From contig NZ_JAAHIH010000006.1 of the NCBI RefSeq assembly GCF_010671925.1, positions 248,001 to 312,000 of the forward strand: a DNA stretch of 64,000 bases, given 5' to 3'. Shown in pieces: positions 33,001 to 42,111 of the stretch. Each line of letters begins with the position of its first letter. The first letter of the stretch is position 1. The translations under genes and the position numbers were made by a program. Under the pieces are notes generated by a model. The model worked only from the letters and a program-made list of their open reading frames with translations. It had not been told where the DNA came from and made no database searches. This DNA comes from Moorena sp. SIOASIH. Lineage in GTDB: Bacteria > Cyanobacteriota > Cyanobacteriia > Cyanobacteriales > Coleofasciculaceae.

Positions 33001-36000
33001 AATGCCCCTGTAAAGACGGCAATTAAACCCGTGCCTCGGCAAAAAATCAATGGTGAGCATATTGCGGATTTCCAGAATCGGGTTAGGGCTAAACTGCAAC
33101 GAGGAAAAAATTATCCCACAGGCCACACTGAAAAAAACCCTCAAGCCATTTTTATTCTGTCTCCCTATCGCAGTGGTTCAACCTTATTGCGGGTCATCTT
33201 AGGGGGACATCCCCAGTTATTTGCACCGCCCGAATTAGAACTATTAGCCTTCGATACCCTACAGCAAAGAAAAGCTGCTTTTTCAGAACGGTATCGTTTT
33301 TGGCTCGAAGGCACAGTCAGGGCGTTAATGCAAATTAAAGGGTGTGGGGCTTCTGAAGCCATGGGGATGATGGAAAACTTAGAAGCTTCGGGAACAACCA
33401 CCCAACAGTTCTATCATCTATTGCAAAATCAAATATTGCAAAATCAAAGTGATGGTATTCTGGTTGACAAAACCCCCTCATATGCCCTAGATATCGAAAC
33501 ATTAGAACGGGCAGAACGAGATTTTGAAAATCCCCTTTACATTCACTTGCAACGTCACCCTTATGGTGTGATTCGCTCTTGCGAAGAGATTAAACTAGAA
33601 CAGGTATTTTTTGTTGAAGACCATCCTTTCTCTGGGCGAGAACTAGCAGAAGTTGTTTGGCAGCTTGCTCATCAAAATATTATAGCCTTCTTACAACACA
33701 TTCCCCCAGCGCGTCAGTACCAGATTAAATTTGAAGATTTAGTTCGTCAACCCCAAAGTAGTGTAGAAAACCTCTGTCAATTCTTAGGTTTAGAATTCCA
33801 TCCAGAAATGCTAGAACTCTACACAGACAAACAACAACGCATGACGGATGGAGTTACTGATGCCTCTCGGATGGTAGGAGATGTTAAATTTCACCAACAC
33901 CAAGGAATTAATCCTGAAGTCGCCGAAAGTTGGCAGCAAGACTATGTTTTTGACTTCCTCGGGGAGCAAACCTGGCAACTGGCAAATTCCCTAGGATACA
34001 GCAGTCCGACTAAGGCTATTCCCTTATTACAAGAAATACAAGGACAGACATCCTTTCCTCTATCCTTTCCTCAGCAACGGTTGTGGTTTTTGGTTCAACT
34101 AGAACCAAACAGTCCGTTTTACAATATGTTTGAAGCCGTCACCCTTGAAGGTCAGTTGAATGTGACGGTCTTAGAACGAAGTCTCAATGAAATTATTCGC
34201 CGCCACGAAATCCTGCGAACGACCTTCACAACCGTTAATGGTGTACCTCGACAGGTGATTGCACCAAAGTTAACGCTGAAGCTGTCAGTGATAGACTTGC
34301 AGAATGTTACCGAACAGTCGGCCATAGTCGAACAGAAAGTCCGGGAAGAGCAACTCCAAGCCTTTGACTTAGAACAAAGTCCGTTACTGCGGGCAACTTT
34401 GCTAAAGTTAGGCTCACAATCTCACATCCTGCTGCTGGCAATGCACCACATTATTGCCGATGGTTGGTCTCTAGGTGTGTTGATTGAAGAGTTGTCTAAG
34501 CTTTATCCAGCTTTGTTAACAGACTCCCCTTCGACCTTGCCAGAGCTACCAATCCAATATGCGGATTTTACCATTTGGCAGCGGCAATGGTTAAAAGGCG
34601 ATCGCTTTGAGCAACAACTCAATTACTGGAAACAACAGTTAGCTGATGCACCGCCGTTGTTAGAATTGCCGACAGACAGACCCCGCCCGCCAGTGCAAAC
34701 CTTCCGGGGTCGCAGTATTTCCTTTGAACTCAACTCAGACTTAACGGCAAAACTGAAAACCCTCAGCCAACAGTCGGGGGCGACATTGTTTATGACATTG
34801 TTGGCGGTTTTGACAACATTACTCTACCGTTACAGTGGTCAAGAGGATGTTTTGGTGGGAACACCCATCGCCAACCGAAATCACCAGGAACTTGAACCAT
34901 TAATTGGTTTCTTTGTCAATACCCTAGTGATGCGCACGCGGCTAGAGTCAAATCCCACGTTTACTGAACTGTTGACTCATGTGCGACAAGTAGCCTTATC
35001 AGCTTATGCTAATCAGGACGTGCCGTTTGAGCAATTAGTAGATGAGTTACAAATTGAACGGAGTTTAAGCCATTCGCCCCTGTTTCAGGTGATGTTTGCC
35101 CTCCAAAACGCCCCGATGAAGCCGTTGTCAATGCCAGGATTGACCATCGCCCCCTTCCCAGTGGAAAATCTACGAGCCAAATTTGACCTCACCCTAATGT
35201 TGTGGGAAGTTGAAACACCCCAGGGCATCTCACTTCAAGGGTTCTGGCAATATAATAGCGACTTGTTTGACAGCGATCGCATTACCCGGATGGTGGGGCA
35301 TTTCCAGACCTTGTTAGGGGGAATTGTCGCTGACCCAGAACAAAGAATTGGTGAGTTAGCGTTATTGACGGCAGCAGAACGGCATCAGTTATTAGTGGAA
35401 TGGAACGATACAAAGCGTCCCTATCCAGACGACCAATGTATTCACCAGTTATTTGAGGCGCAAGTCAAAAAAAACCCTAATGCGATCGCTGTTGTTTACG
35501 AAGCCCAAACCCTAACTTACCAAGAATTAAACGAGCGGGCAAATCAATTAGCTCATTATCTCCAAAGCTTGGGAGTCACAACAGAAACTTTAGTCGGGAT
35601 CTGTGTAGAACGATCATTCGATATGATAGTGGGCATTTTAGCCATTCTCAAAGCCGGAGGGGCTTACGTTCCCTTCGATCCAACTTATCCCCCAGAACGT
35701 TTGGCTTATCTGTTTGAAGATACCAACATCCGGATACTCCTGACTCAACAACAATTAACAAGCAAACTGCCACCCCATCAAGCCCAGGTCATTTGTTTAG
35801 ATCGTGATCAATCTCTGTTTAACCAGCAGTCCAAAGAAAACTTACAGGTAGCAGTCCAGCCAGACCACCTCACCCACATCATGTACACCTCCGGTTCAAC
35901 CGGAAAACCCAAGGGAACCTGCATCGTCCATCGCGGTGTGGTTCGACTGGCAAAAGGAGATTATGCCACAATCACCCCCGAAGATGTATTTTTACAACTG

Positions 36001-38616
36001 AGTCGATTGTCTTTTGATGCTTCAACTTTAGAAATTTGGCCCTGCTTGCTGAATGGTGGGAAATTGGTTCTGATACCCAGTCAAAAGCCATCCTTGGAAG
36101 AGTTGGGTGACGCCATCCAACTGCATCACGTCACAATTCTGTGGCTAACAGCCAGTTTGTTTAATGTTATGGTAGATGAGCGGGTGCAAGACCTAGAACC
36201 GGTTCGTTACCTAATGTCGGGCGGAGACGTGTTATCGGTAGCCCACGCCCAAAAAGTATTGCGGGAACTTCCCCATTGCCAGTTAATGAATGGCTATGGC
36301 CCTACTGAAAATACCGTCTTTACGACTCGGTTCCCGATCACGCCCCAAACGCCTCTCGGTCGTTCAATTCCCATTGGTCGTCCCATTGCCAATACGACAG
36401 TTTATGTCTTAGATCCTCATCTGCAACCTGTACCCATTGGCGTCTGGGGTGAATTATATGCCGGAGGTGCTGGACTGGCAAGGGGTTACTGGAAGCGCCC
36501 AGACTTAAATGCGGAAAAATTTATTCCCCATCCCTGGAGTGATTCTAAAACAGAACGACTCTACAAAACCGGGGATTTAGTTCGGTATTTGCCCGATGGG
36601 AATTTGGAGTTTTATAGTCGTGCGGATACCCAAGTCAAAATTCGAGGCTTCCGCATTGAACTGGCGGAAATAGAAGCCATTTTGACAGGACTACCTCAGG
36701 TTCGTGATGCAGTGGTGATTGCGAGGGAAGATCAACCGGGTGTTAAACGGTTAGCCGCCTATGTTGTGCTGGAAAATTTACCAGACCAACAACTCACCGC
36801 CAAGGACTTGCGACAGTTGGTGAAGGAAAAACTACCCGATTATATGATACCAGCATCCTTTACCATTCTGGAAACTCTACCGATTACACCCAATGGTAAA
36901 GTTGACCGTCGTGCCTTACCTGTACCCGAAATCGAGTTAGATGCAGAAACAATTGCACCGCGTACTCAGAATGAAACCATATTAGCCAAGATTTGGCAGG
37001 ATGTTTTAGGACTGCAAAAAGTGGGTATCTATGATAATTTCTTTGAGTTAGGCGGAGACTCAATTATTGGCATTCAAATTATCGCGCGGGCTAATCAAGC
37101 CGGACTCAAACTGACCCCTAAACAGCTATTTGCCCATCAAACCATTGCGGAACTGGCTGCTATCGCAGTCACCACAACTGTAACTCAAGCCGAACAAGGA
37201 GTCGTGACTGGGGCGGTTCCCCTGACGCCCATTCAACATTGGTTCTTTGAACAGGATTCACCGGAACCCCATCACTTCAATCAAGCGGTTTTGTTGGAAG
37301 TCCCAGCAGATATTCAACCCGAATTCTTACAACAGGCGGTTCAGCAAGTATTCCTCCATCATGATGCCTTGCGGCTACAGTATGTGCAGCAAGATGGACA
37401 ATGGCAGCAGCGTCATGGTGATATTGATGCAACGGTACCTTTCCAAGTCGTTGATTTATCGAATCATTCTGCTACCGAACAGCAAAAGGCGATCGCAGAC
37501 CATGGCAATGCTGAACAACGGGCGATTGATCTGTCTCGAGGCGTGTTAATGCGGGTGATGCTGTTCCAATTGGGAAACCATAACCCTGGACGTTTACTCG
37601 TGGTGATTCATCACCTAGCGGTGGATGGTGTCTCTTGGCGAATCTTGCTAGAAGACTTATCGATGGCTTATCAACAGTTAGAACACCGAAAAACGATCGC
37701 ACTACCCCCTAAAACAACCTCCTTCAAAGAGTGGGCAATTCGTTTACAAGAATATGCCCAAGATTCACAACTCTATTCTGAGTTGGACTATTGGTTGCGT
37801 CCTGCAGTACCCATCGTGTCCTTGCCAGTAGATTATCCAGTCGTTGCTGGTGCAAATACTGTAGCCTCCCGTGCCACCGTGTCTCGTACCTTAACCGTAG
37901 AACAAACTCGTGCTTTATTACAGGATGTGCCCTCAGCTTACAATACTCAAATTAATGATGTGCTGTTAACAGCGCTCGTACAGAGTTTTGCTCAGTGGAC
38001 TGGCAGTTCAGTATTCTGGGTGCATCTGGAGGGGCATGGACGAGAGGATTTGTTTACAAGCACTAACTTATCTCGCACAGTTGGCTGGTTTACAAGTCTG
38101 TTTCCGGTCTTATTAAATCTCACCGGAATCGATCATCCTGGAGAAGCTCTCAAGTTCATCAAGGAACAACTGCGACAAATTCCACAACGGGGTATTGGCT
38201 ATGGTATTTTACGCTATCTCAGTTGCGATGGAGAGGTGCCCAAAAAATTGCGATCGCTTCGAGTTCCAGAAGTCAGCTTTAACTATCTAGGACAGTTTGA
38301 CCCCACTCAGTTAGCAGCCGGATGGCAATATACTCAAGAGTATAGCGGTGATCTTCACAGTCCTCTTGGGCAACGTAGCCATCTATTGAATGTTAACGGA
38401 TTAGTCGCGGAAGGTCGATTAAAGCTGGAATGGAACTATAGCCAGAACATTCATCGAACAAGAACAATTGAGGATCTCGCCAATGCTTACATGACAGCTT
38501 TAGATGGACTAATTACCCACTGCCTATCCCCAGAAGCAGATGGTTATACCCCTTCTGATTTTCCAGAACTGAATATGAATCAAGCCGAATTAGATGAAAT
38601 TCTTTCAGAATTATAA
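30055..38616 (+). CDS. Hybrid NRPS: FkbM-FkbH-PCP-sulfotransferase-C-A-PCP-E
   Basis: 2853 aa. Domains by approximate residue: FkbM methyltransferase 120-360 (SAM motif VIDIGANIGLFTLF); FkbH glyceryl loader 400-860 (VLDCDHTLWKG, FIDDNPVE, RTNQFNLTT); PCP 890-970 (LGGDS, Ser 932); sulfotransferase 1030-1310 (FILSPYRSGSTLLRVIL, then LQRHPYGVIRSCEE); condensation 1345-1775 (HHIIADGW); adenylation 1790-2290 (YTSGSTGKPKG); PCP 2305-2370 (Ser 2336); epimerisation 2385-2830 (HHLAVDGVSW). The FkbH part loads a glyceryl unit from 1,3-bisphosphoglycerate, FkbM can O-methylate it and the ST domain can sulfate it, giving the N-terminal acid of dysinosin-type aeruginosins (inference). My hand-read A-domain code D-A-L-W-M-G-G-V-F suggests an aliphatic residue, which E converts to the D form. 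All core motifs look intact. Confidence 0.95.
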   Translation: MDKKIMQSSKFMKLALAATFTSEPIEESLYFWSKKLDWRLQIQFAPYNQVFQELLNPSSLLSTNQDGINIILLRLEDWQNHQNRLRATVEASEKEAILDPFPCHRLPNNIEIAHLNRYETEYLYQEIFIDKAYLKHGINLNDDACVIDIGANIGLFTLFVQHHCYQAKIYSFEPAIHAFERLQANAKLYCKDATVFNCGLGNQNQEATFTFYPNSSVFSSFNADTTQDEKALRAIILNMLRRYNSLDEVALNQVADEFLAGRLEQQTYKAQLRTLSSIIDDYNIEQIDLLKLDAEKSELSILEGIEPQHWSRIQQIVMEVHDQGGNTLGCVTQLLKDKGFEFVVEEETLLEGSGLYNIYATRPGQQSSPPRTLSKNETQMEQNVRELGEALKTAVERSTTPHLVCLCPTPNRNDGELSFYRRLEEQLISELKGISSLHWLTASELATTYPVADYAAPDGNGHIPYTPTFFAALGTGIVRKLQAIISNPYKVIVLDCDHTLWKGVCGEDGATGVEIDQSRQALQSFIVRQQQAGKLICLCSKNNEEDVFAVFNHHDQMPLQRHHLVSWRINWQPKSQNLKALATELNLGLDSFIFIDDNPVECMEVRANCPQVLTLQLPPEDDHIPSFLQHIWAFDQLQVTQADQQRTKLYQQNVQRQRFQEKSLTFKDFLAGLQLDVDISPMKPHQLPRVAQLTQRTNQFNLTTIRRSEAEIQQLCNAKGLEARVVQVKDRFGDYGLVGLLLFETQSDAIASDSFLLSCRVLGRGVEHQMLAQLGKIAQQRGLDWVEVNYQPTAKNQPALDFLESVAASFKQENAGKIRFKLPTVVATTITFNPSQIPSKPVETESIKNTNNNPQNLVSNIPFEEIANTLYNSEHIIKQIQANFYRHRPQIETPFIAPRTALEQWVAKLFSEVLNINQVGVKDDFLELGGDSIRGAILINQLQKKLNEIIHFVVLLEQKTVAKLTAYLEQHYPQAITKLLGENAPVKTAIKPVPRQKINGEHIADFQNRVRAKLQRGKNYPTGHTEKNPQAIFILSPYRSGSTLLRVILGGHPQLFAPPELELLAFDTLQQRKAAFSERYRFWLEGTVRALMQIKGCGASEAMGMMENLEASGTTTQQFYHLLQNQILQNQSDGILVDKTPSYALDIETLERAERDFENPLYIHLQRHPYGVIRSCEEIKLEQVFFVEDHPFSGRELAEVVWQLAHQNIIAFLQHIPPARQYQIKFEDLVRQPQSSVENLCQFLGLEFHPEMLELYTDKQQRMTDGVTDASRMVGDVKFHQHQGINPEVAESWQQDYVFDFLGEQTWQLANSLGYSSPTKAIPLLQEIQGQTSFPLSFPQQRLWFLVQLEPNSPFYNMFEAVTLEGQLNVTVLERSLNEIIRRHEILRTTFTTVNGVPRQVIAPKLTLKLSVIDLQNVTEQSAIVEQKVREEQLQAFDLEQSPLLRATLLKLGSQSHILLLAMHHIIADGWSLGVLIEELSKLYPALLTDSPSTLPELPIQYADFTIWQRQWLKGDRFEQQLNYWKQQLADAPPLLELPTDRPRPPVQTFRGRSISFELNSDLTAKLKTLSQQSGATLFMTLLAVLTTLLYRYSGQEDVLVGTPIANRNHQELEPLIGFFVNTLVMRTRLESNPTFTELLTHVRQVALSAYANQDVPFEQLVDELQIERSLSHSPLFQVMFALQNAPMKPLSMPGLTIAPFPVENLRAKFDLTLMLWEVETPQGISLQGFWQYNSDLFDSDRITRMVGHFQTLLGGIVADPEQRIGELALLTAAERHQLLVEWNDTKRPYPDDQCIHQLFEAQVKKNPNAIAVVYEAQTLTYQELNERANQLAHYLQSLGVTTETLVGICVERSFDMIVGILAILKAGGAYVPFDPTYPPERLAYLFEDTNIRILLTQQQLTSKLPPHQAQVICLDRDQSLFNQQSKENLQVAVQPDHLTHIMYTSGSTGKPKGTCIVHRGVVRLAKGDYATITPEDVFLQLSRLSFDASTLEIWPCLLNGGKLVLIPSQKPSLEELGDAIQLHHVTILWLTASLFNVMVDERVQDLEPVRYLMSGGDVLSVAHAQKVLRELPHCQLMNGYGPTENTVFTTRFPITPQTPLGRSIPIGRPIANTTVYVLDPHLQPVPIGVWGELYAGGAGLARGYWKRPDLNAEKFIPHPWSDSKTERLYKTGDLVRYLPDGNLEFYSRADTQVKIRGFRIELAEIEAILTGLPQVRDAVVIAREDQPGVKRLAAYVVLENLPDQQLTAKDLRQLVKEKLPDYMIPASFTILETLPITPNGKVDRRALPVPEIELDAETIAPRTQNETILAKIWQDVLGLQKVGIYDNFFELGGDSIIGIQIIARANQAGLKLTPKQLFAHQTIAELAAIAVTTTVTQAEQGVVTGAVPLTPIQHWFFEQDSPEPHHFNQAVLLEVPADIQPEFLQQAVQQVFLHHDALRLQYVQQDGQWQQRHGDIDATVPFQVVDLSNHSATEQQKAIADHGNAEQRAIDLSRGVLMRVMLFQLGNHNPGRLLVVIHHLAVDGVSWRILLEDLSMAYQQLEHRKTIALPPKTTSFKEWAIRLQEYAQDSQLYSELDYWLRPAVPIVSLPVDYPVVAGANTVASRATVSRTLTVEQTRALLQDVPSAYNTQINDVLLTALVQSFAQWTGSSVFWVHLEGHGREDLFTSTNLSRTVGWFTSLFPVLLNLTGIDHPGEALKFIKEQLRQIPQRGIGYGILRYLSCDGEVPKKLRSLRVPEVSFNYLGQFDPTQLAAGWQYTQEYSGDLHSPLGQRSHLLNVNGLVAEGRLKLEWNYSQNIHRTRTIEDLANAYMTALDGLITHCLSPEADGYTPSDFPELNMNQAELDEILSEL

Positions 38617-38783
38617 TTCTAGAACAAGACTTAAAATAATGATGAATTGCAGGTATGATTAGGGAGAGCATCCCAGAGTTGCAAATCAACATTATCTATT
38701 AGATATCAGCACCTCAGCTATCAGCTTTTTGGCTGACAGCTGAATGCTGACAGCTGAATGCTAATTAGAGAGGAACTTCAGTT

Positions 38784-39617
38784 GTGTCATCCTTAACACA
38801 ATCATCAGAATCAGTTGTTGATTTATTTAATCCAAGTCGGCAAAATCAACAACAAGCTGCCAAAATATCTTGCATTTCCTATCAAAGTATGTATAGGTCA
38901 TGTCGAGTGTTGCGGGAGTTTGTCCTTTACTATTTTCCCTTGTATAATCTCTCCATAAACGATTTCTTTAAGTTTTCGCCCATCCTGAGTTTTATTGAAG
39001 CTCTAGTGTACGAAATTGATGAAGAAGTGGAGAGAATTCAAAAAAGCGGTTACAACTCCAATCAAGCTTCCCCTTGGAAAGCTAAGGAAAAAATTATTTT
39101 GTCGGTGTTAGATGAACATAATTTGCGGCACTTTAAGGTAGAATACTACTTGAATAAGTTAGGGGAATACTTTGAATTAGAAAGCCAATTATTGATGACG
39201 AGTCATGTCACTCATACTTTGATTACCCAGGCCGCTGAGTTACGCTCGTCTGACTATCGCGTCCTCCATTGTACCCTACTGAAAATGTTGGGGTTAAATT
39301 ACAGCCAAGAAGAGTTAAACGAAGAGTTAAGCTTGATGTGGCCCTTGGAAGTCCTGAATGACATTGAAGACGATTTGATGTCATACAAAGAGGATGTAGA
39401 GGCTAAACACTACAACACATACCGGATGTTTGTTAAGGTGTATGGAGAAACAGCACCATACTATTTAAAGCAAGATTTGTACTATTACGAACACCTATTT
39501 CATCAGCAACTAGAAAAACTTTCAGACGTGAGGAAATCACGATTTGGAAAAGCGTGGGAAGCTTATCGTCTGGATCATCCCGTTCCAGTTGTACCGGAAC
39601 CTATTCTTGAAAATTAG
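38784..39617 (+). CDS. Class I isoprenoid-synthase-fold protein in the NRPS operon
   Basis: 277 aa, GTG start with agagagg 11 bp upstream. No signal or membrane segment. The C-terminal half, LMWPLEVLNDIEDDLMSYKEDVEAKHYNTYRMFVKVYG, resembles the second Asp/Glu-rich metal motif of class I terpene or prenyl synthases ('NDxxDxxxDxxxGxxNT'). IEALVYEIDEEVE is a possible first acidic motif. The rest is all-helical. I infer the fold from these motifs; no reaction is known to me. Placed between the two synthetases and beside the Rieske oxygenase, it may help make an unusual building block, perhaps the branched arginine-mimic amine that ends many aeruginosins. Confidence 0.6.
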   Translation: MSSLTQSSESVVDLFNPSRQNQQQAAKISCISYQSMYRSCRVLREFVLYYFPLYNLSINDFFKFSPILSFIEALVYEIDEEVERIQKSGYNSNQASPWKAKEKIILSVLDEHNLRHFKVEYYLNKLGEYFELESQLLMTSHVTHTLITQAAELRSSDYRVLHCTLLKMLGLNYSQEELNEELSLMWPLEVLNDIEDDLMSYKEDVEAKHYNTYRMFVKVYGETAPYYLKQDLYYYEHLFHQQLEKLSDVRKSRFGKAWEAYRLDHPVPVVPEPILEN

Positions 39618-39758
39618 AATCTATAAGGTCAAGCCAAAGGTCAAGCCAAACGTTTTTTAAATAAGGATTTGCGGATGTGTATTTCTTTGAAAATGGCAAG
39701 ATAAAAAAACGCAAAAGCTACTTTGTAAGACCTGCTGTGTAATCCTAAAAGACACCAG

Positions 39759-42011
39759 ATGAATCACCAGAATCCAATAGAAGTCAGTCAGCAATTTGTT
39801 GAAATTGGACAACAGCTTTATACCCTGGTGACGAAGGGTAGCACCATCGCTCGCCAGTCCCAGCAAGGCTGGTATGAATTTGTTGCCCGTTTGTTGACGG
39901 ATGGGACAGCCTTTGAGGGGGTGCAGCGCCCGTTAACAGAAGCTGTAGCACTATACAATCAACACCAAAGTCCAACGGTTACTCTAGAAACCGTTCAATA
40001 TTATCTAGTGGCTAAAGTGGTTCGCGCAGTTAAACTAGAACCCGAAGCACTGGCAAATCAGTGGTACTTTATTTGTGATGGGACAGAAATCCCCAACCCC
40101 GGTGATTTTATAACCGTTCAGATTTTTCAAGAACCTGTGGTTGTAATCCGTCAAGGGGATGGTTCGATCCAAGTGTTTTTGAATGTTTGTCCCCATCGCC
40201 AATGTCTGGTGTTTGAAAGAAACGGTTGCATCAAAGGGGGTAAATCAGAGTTGTGTCCCTATCATGGTTGGGCTTTTAGTGAAGATGGACACTGCACCAA
40301 TGCACCAGGGGCAAACCGAGGAGAATTAGGGGAAGATTTTGACCTAAAAGATTACAGTTTACGGTCATTTGAAACTCGCATCGATAGCAACCAAGGGGTA
40401 TTTGCCAGGTTAATGGCAAATGGAGATGGAGACGAACCCATCACAACCATGCCGCCAGCAGATATCCAGGTCAATGGACAAAATATAGGAGTAGCGATCG
40501 CAAACCTCCTACAAGATGTCAGTCCAGGCTATACCGAGGGAATCATCCCATGCCTGCCTGAACCTATTCGCCTCTGGATTAAGATTGGCTATCTCGGGGA
40601 GCAACTGAAACACCTGGTTGCTGGTATTGCTCAACGGCAGGGTCTGACTCCTGAAGCCGTTTTGTCATCTGTGAACTTGGACTTTAACACAGAACCTGAC
40701 CCCAATCGCGACCTCTTGCTAGAGTCGGTGATGTGGGAACTCCGACAAGCAATTTTGATGGTAGAAGCTGAAACGATATCCTTGAAGCTAGAAGACATTA
40801 TCGAGGAAGTCAAACACACTCAGATTTCAGATTTGTGTTTTGGAGTAGAAGCTGATGGATCCTCGTTATCTTCTTCTGAGGCAACTACAGATGAACCCGA
40901 GCAAAATAGAAGAATCGCTTTACCCATTTGGACTTATGGGGATTGGGATCTGTTTGCTTTGGAAATAAAGCATTTAATTGCACCGACTTGGCAATTTGTC
41001 TGCCACGTTAACGAAATTCCCCAACCCCATCAATATACTTGGCTTGATATTGTGGGCGAACGGGCTTATGTGATTCGGACCGCCAACGGGGATCTGTTTG
41101 CCGGTAAACTGAAGCATATTGATGGGCGACAACAGGGGCCTGACTTTGAGGGCCCTAGGGACTATGGTCTAGACCCCATTGATATTGAGGTCTTTTATGG
41201 CTTTGTCTTTATCCGGTTGCTGCGACAAGGTCCAAGCCTCAAAGAGATTTGGCATCAACCTGGTTTACTCGACCCCTATAAACTCGAACAAATGCAACCC
41301 ATTGGTGGATCGGGTCAGTATGATATTTCCGTGGAAGTGGACTACAAGCTGCTGTGGGAGAACTTCTTAGAAGATTACCACTTCCCGATGATGCACAAAG
41401 GATTGACCTTAAGGTTTGGGGTATCGAGTGATTGTGAAGGGATTAATGGCATGATTATCCCCATGCGAGACCCCGCTTCGCCCAAGTTAAACCCAGTTGA
41501 ACGGAAATATTATGACTGTGCCAAGACCTTAGCACGACATGACTGGGAACGGGAGAAAGAACTCCAGCGGTTCGCCGCAGAACACCAGTTTTTACCAGAA
41601 ACCTTGTGTTATTCTGCCTTTTGCTCAATGGCCGCCCAAGAAGAAATGCCCATGCCCTTTTCCTTGAGCGTTTTCCCTGAACACGTCCAAACCTTTTCCA
41701 TCGTGCCTGGGGGACCCCGTGAATCTCGTTTTCATGTTCGCAGTTATGGTCATCGGATGCCACCAAACCCTGCGGAAGCGGAGGTGATTAAAGCGGCACA
41801 ACTGGCAAACATACAACTCTTAGCAGAATCGTTACAAGAGGATATTCGAGTCAACTACATTACTCAGGATAGTGTATCATCTCAGTTGTTTGAAAAACTG
41901 GGGGTTTTCAGTATTGCTGAGTGGGATGTAGCGAAGTTTCAGGAAGCCGTTCAAATGAATATTCCAGTGACTTCTTCACCCCGTAAACCCCCTAAACTTT
42001 TGAACTTATGA
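39759..42011 (+). CDS. Rieske non-haem iron oxygenase, double-length
   Basis: 750 aa, about twice the usual 350-450. The N-terminal Rieske domain (residues about 95-230) has intact ligands CPHRQC (Cys-x-His) and CPYHGW (Cys-x2-His). A second Rieske-like stretch (about 405-500: TWQFVCHVNEIPQPHQYTWLDIVGERAYVIR) lacks all four ligands. The catalytic domain follows with ENFLEDYHFPMMHKGL, the expected Asp/His/His iron motif. It should hydroxylate or desaturate a small molecule using an external reductase and ferredoxin. It lies directly before aerD-F, so a role in modifying the Choi-type ring or the C-terminal amine is likely but not shown. Confidence 0.88.
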   Translation: MNHQNPIEVSQQFVEIGQQLYTLVTKGSTIARQSQQGWYEFVARLLTDGTAFEGVQRPLTEAVALYNQHQSPTVTLETVQYYLVAKVVRAVKLEPEALANQWYFICDGTEIPNPGDFITVQIFQEPVVVIRQGDGSIQVFLNVCPHRQCLVFERNGCIKGGKSELCPYHGWAFSEDGHCTNAPGANRGELGEDFDLKDYSLRSFETRIDSNQGVFARLMANGDGDEPITTMPPADIQVNGQNIGVAIANLLQDVSPGYTEGIIPCLPEPIRLWIKIGYLGEQLKHLVAGIAQRQGLTPEAVLSSVNLDFNTEPDPNRDLLLESVMWELRQAILMVEAETISLKLEDIIEEVKHTQISDLCFGVEADGSSLSSSEATTDEPEQNRRIALPIWTYGDWDLFALEIKHLIAPTWQFVCHVNEIPQPHQYTWLDIVGERAYVIRTANGDLFAGKLKHIDGRQQGPDFEGPRDYGLDPIDIEVFYGFVFIRLLRQGPSLKEIWHQPGLLDPYKLEQMQPIGGSGQYDISVEVDYKLLWENFLEDYHFPMMHKGLTLRFGVSSDCEGINGMIIPMRDPASPKLNPVERKYYDCAKTLARHDWEREKELQRFAAEHQFLPETLCYSAFCSMAAQEEMPMPFSLSVFPEHVQTFSIVPGGPRESRFHVRSYGHRMPPNPAEAEVIKAAQLANIQLLAESLQEDIRVNYITQDSVSSQLFEKLGVFSIAEWDVAKFQEAVQMNIPVTSSPRKPPKLLNL

Positions 42012-42111
42012 ATATTTCAACATTTTGCACCGGTAACTCAAATTTAGCATCTCTCAAAAGTTCTGGGATGCTACAACCGATAACTAACCTTTAGCTTTTC
42101 TTACTCAAATC

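Noticed and set aside
41455..41816. 103-aa and 63-aa reverse frames
   Set aside because: Antisense shadows within the Rieske oxygenase gene.
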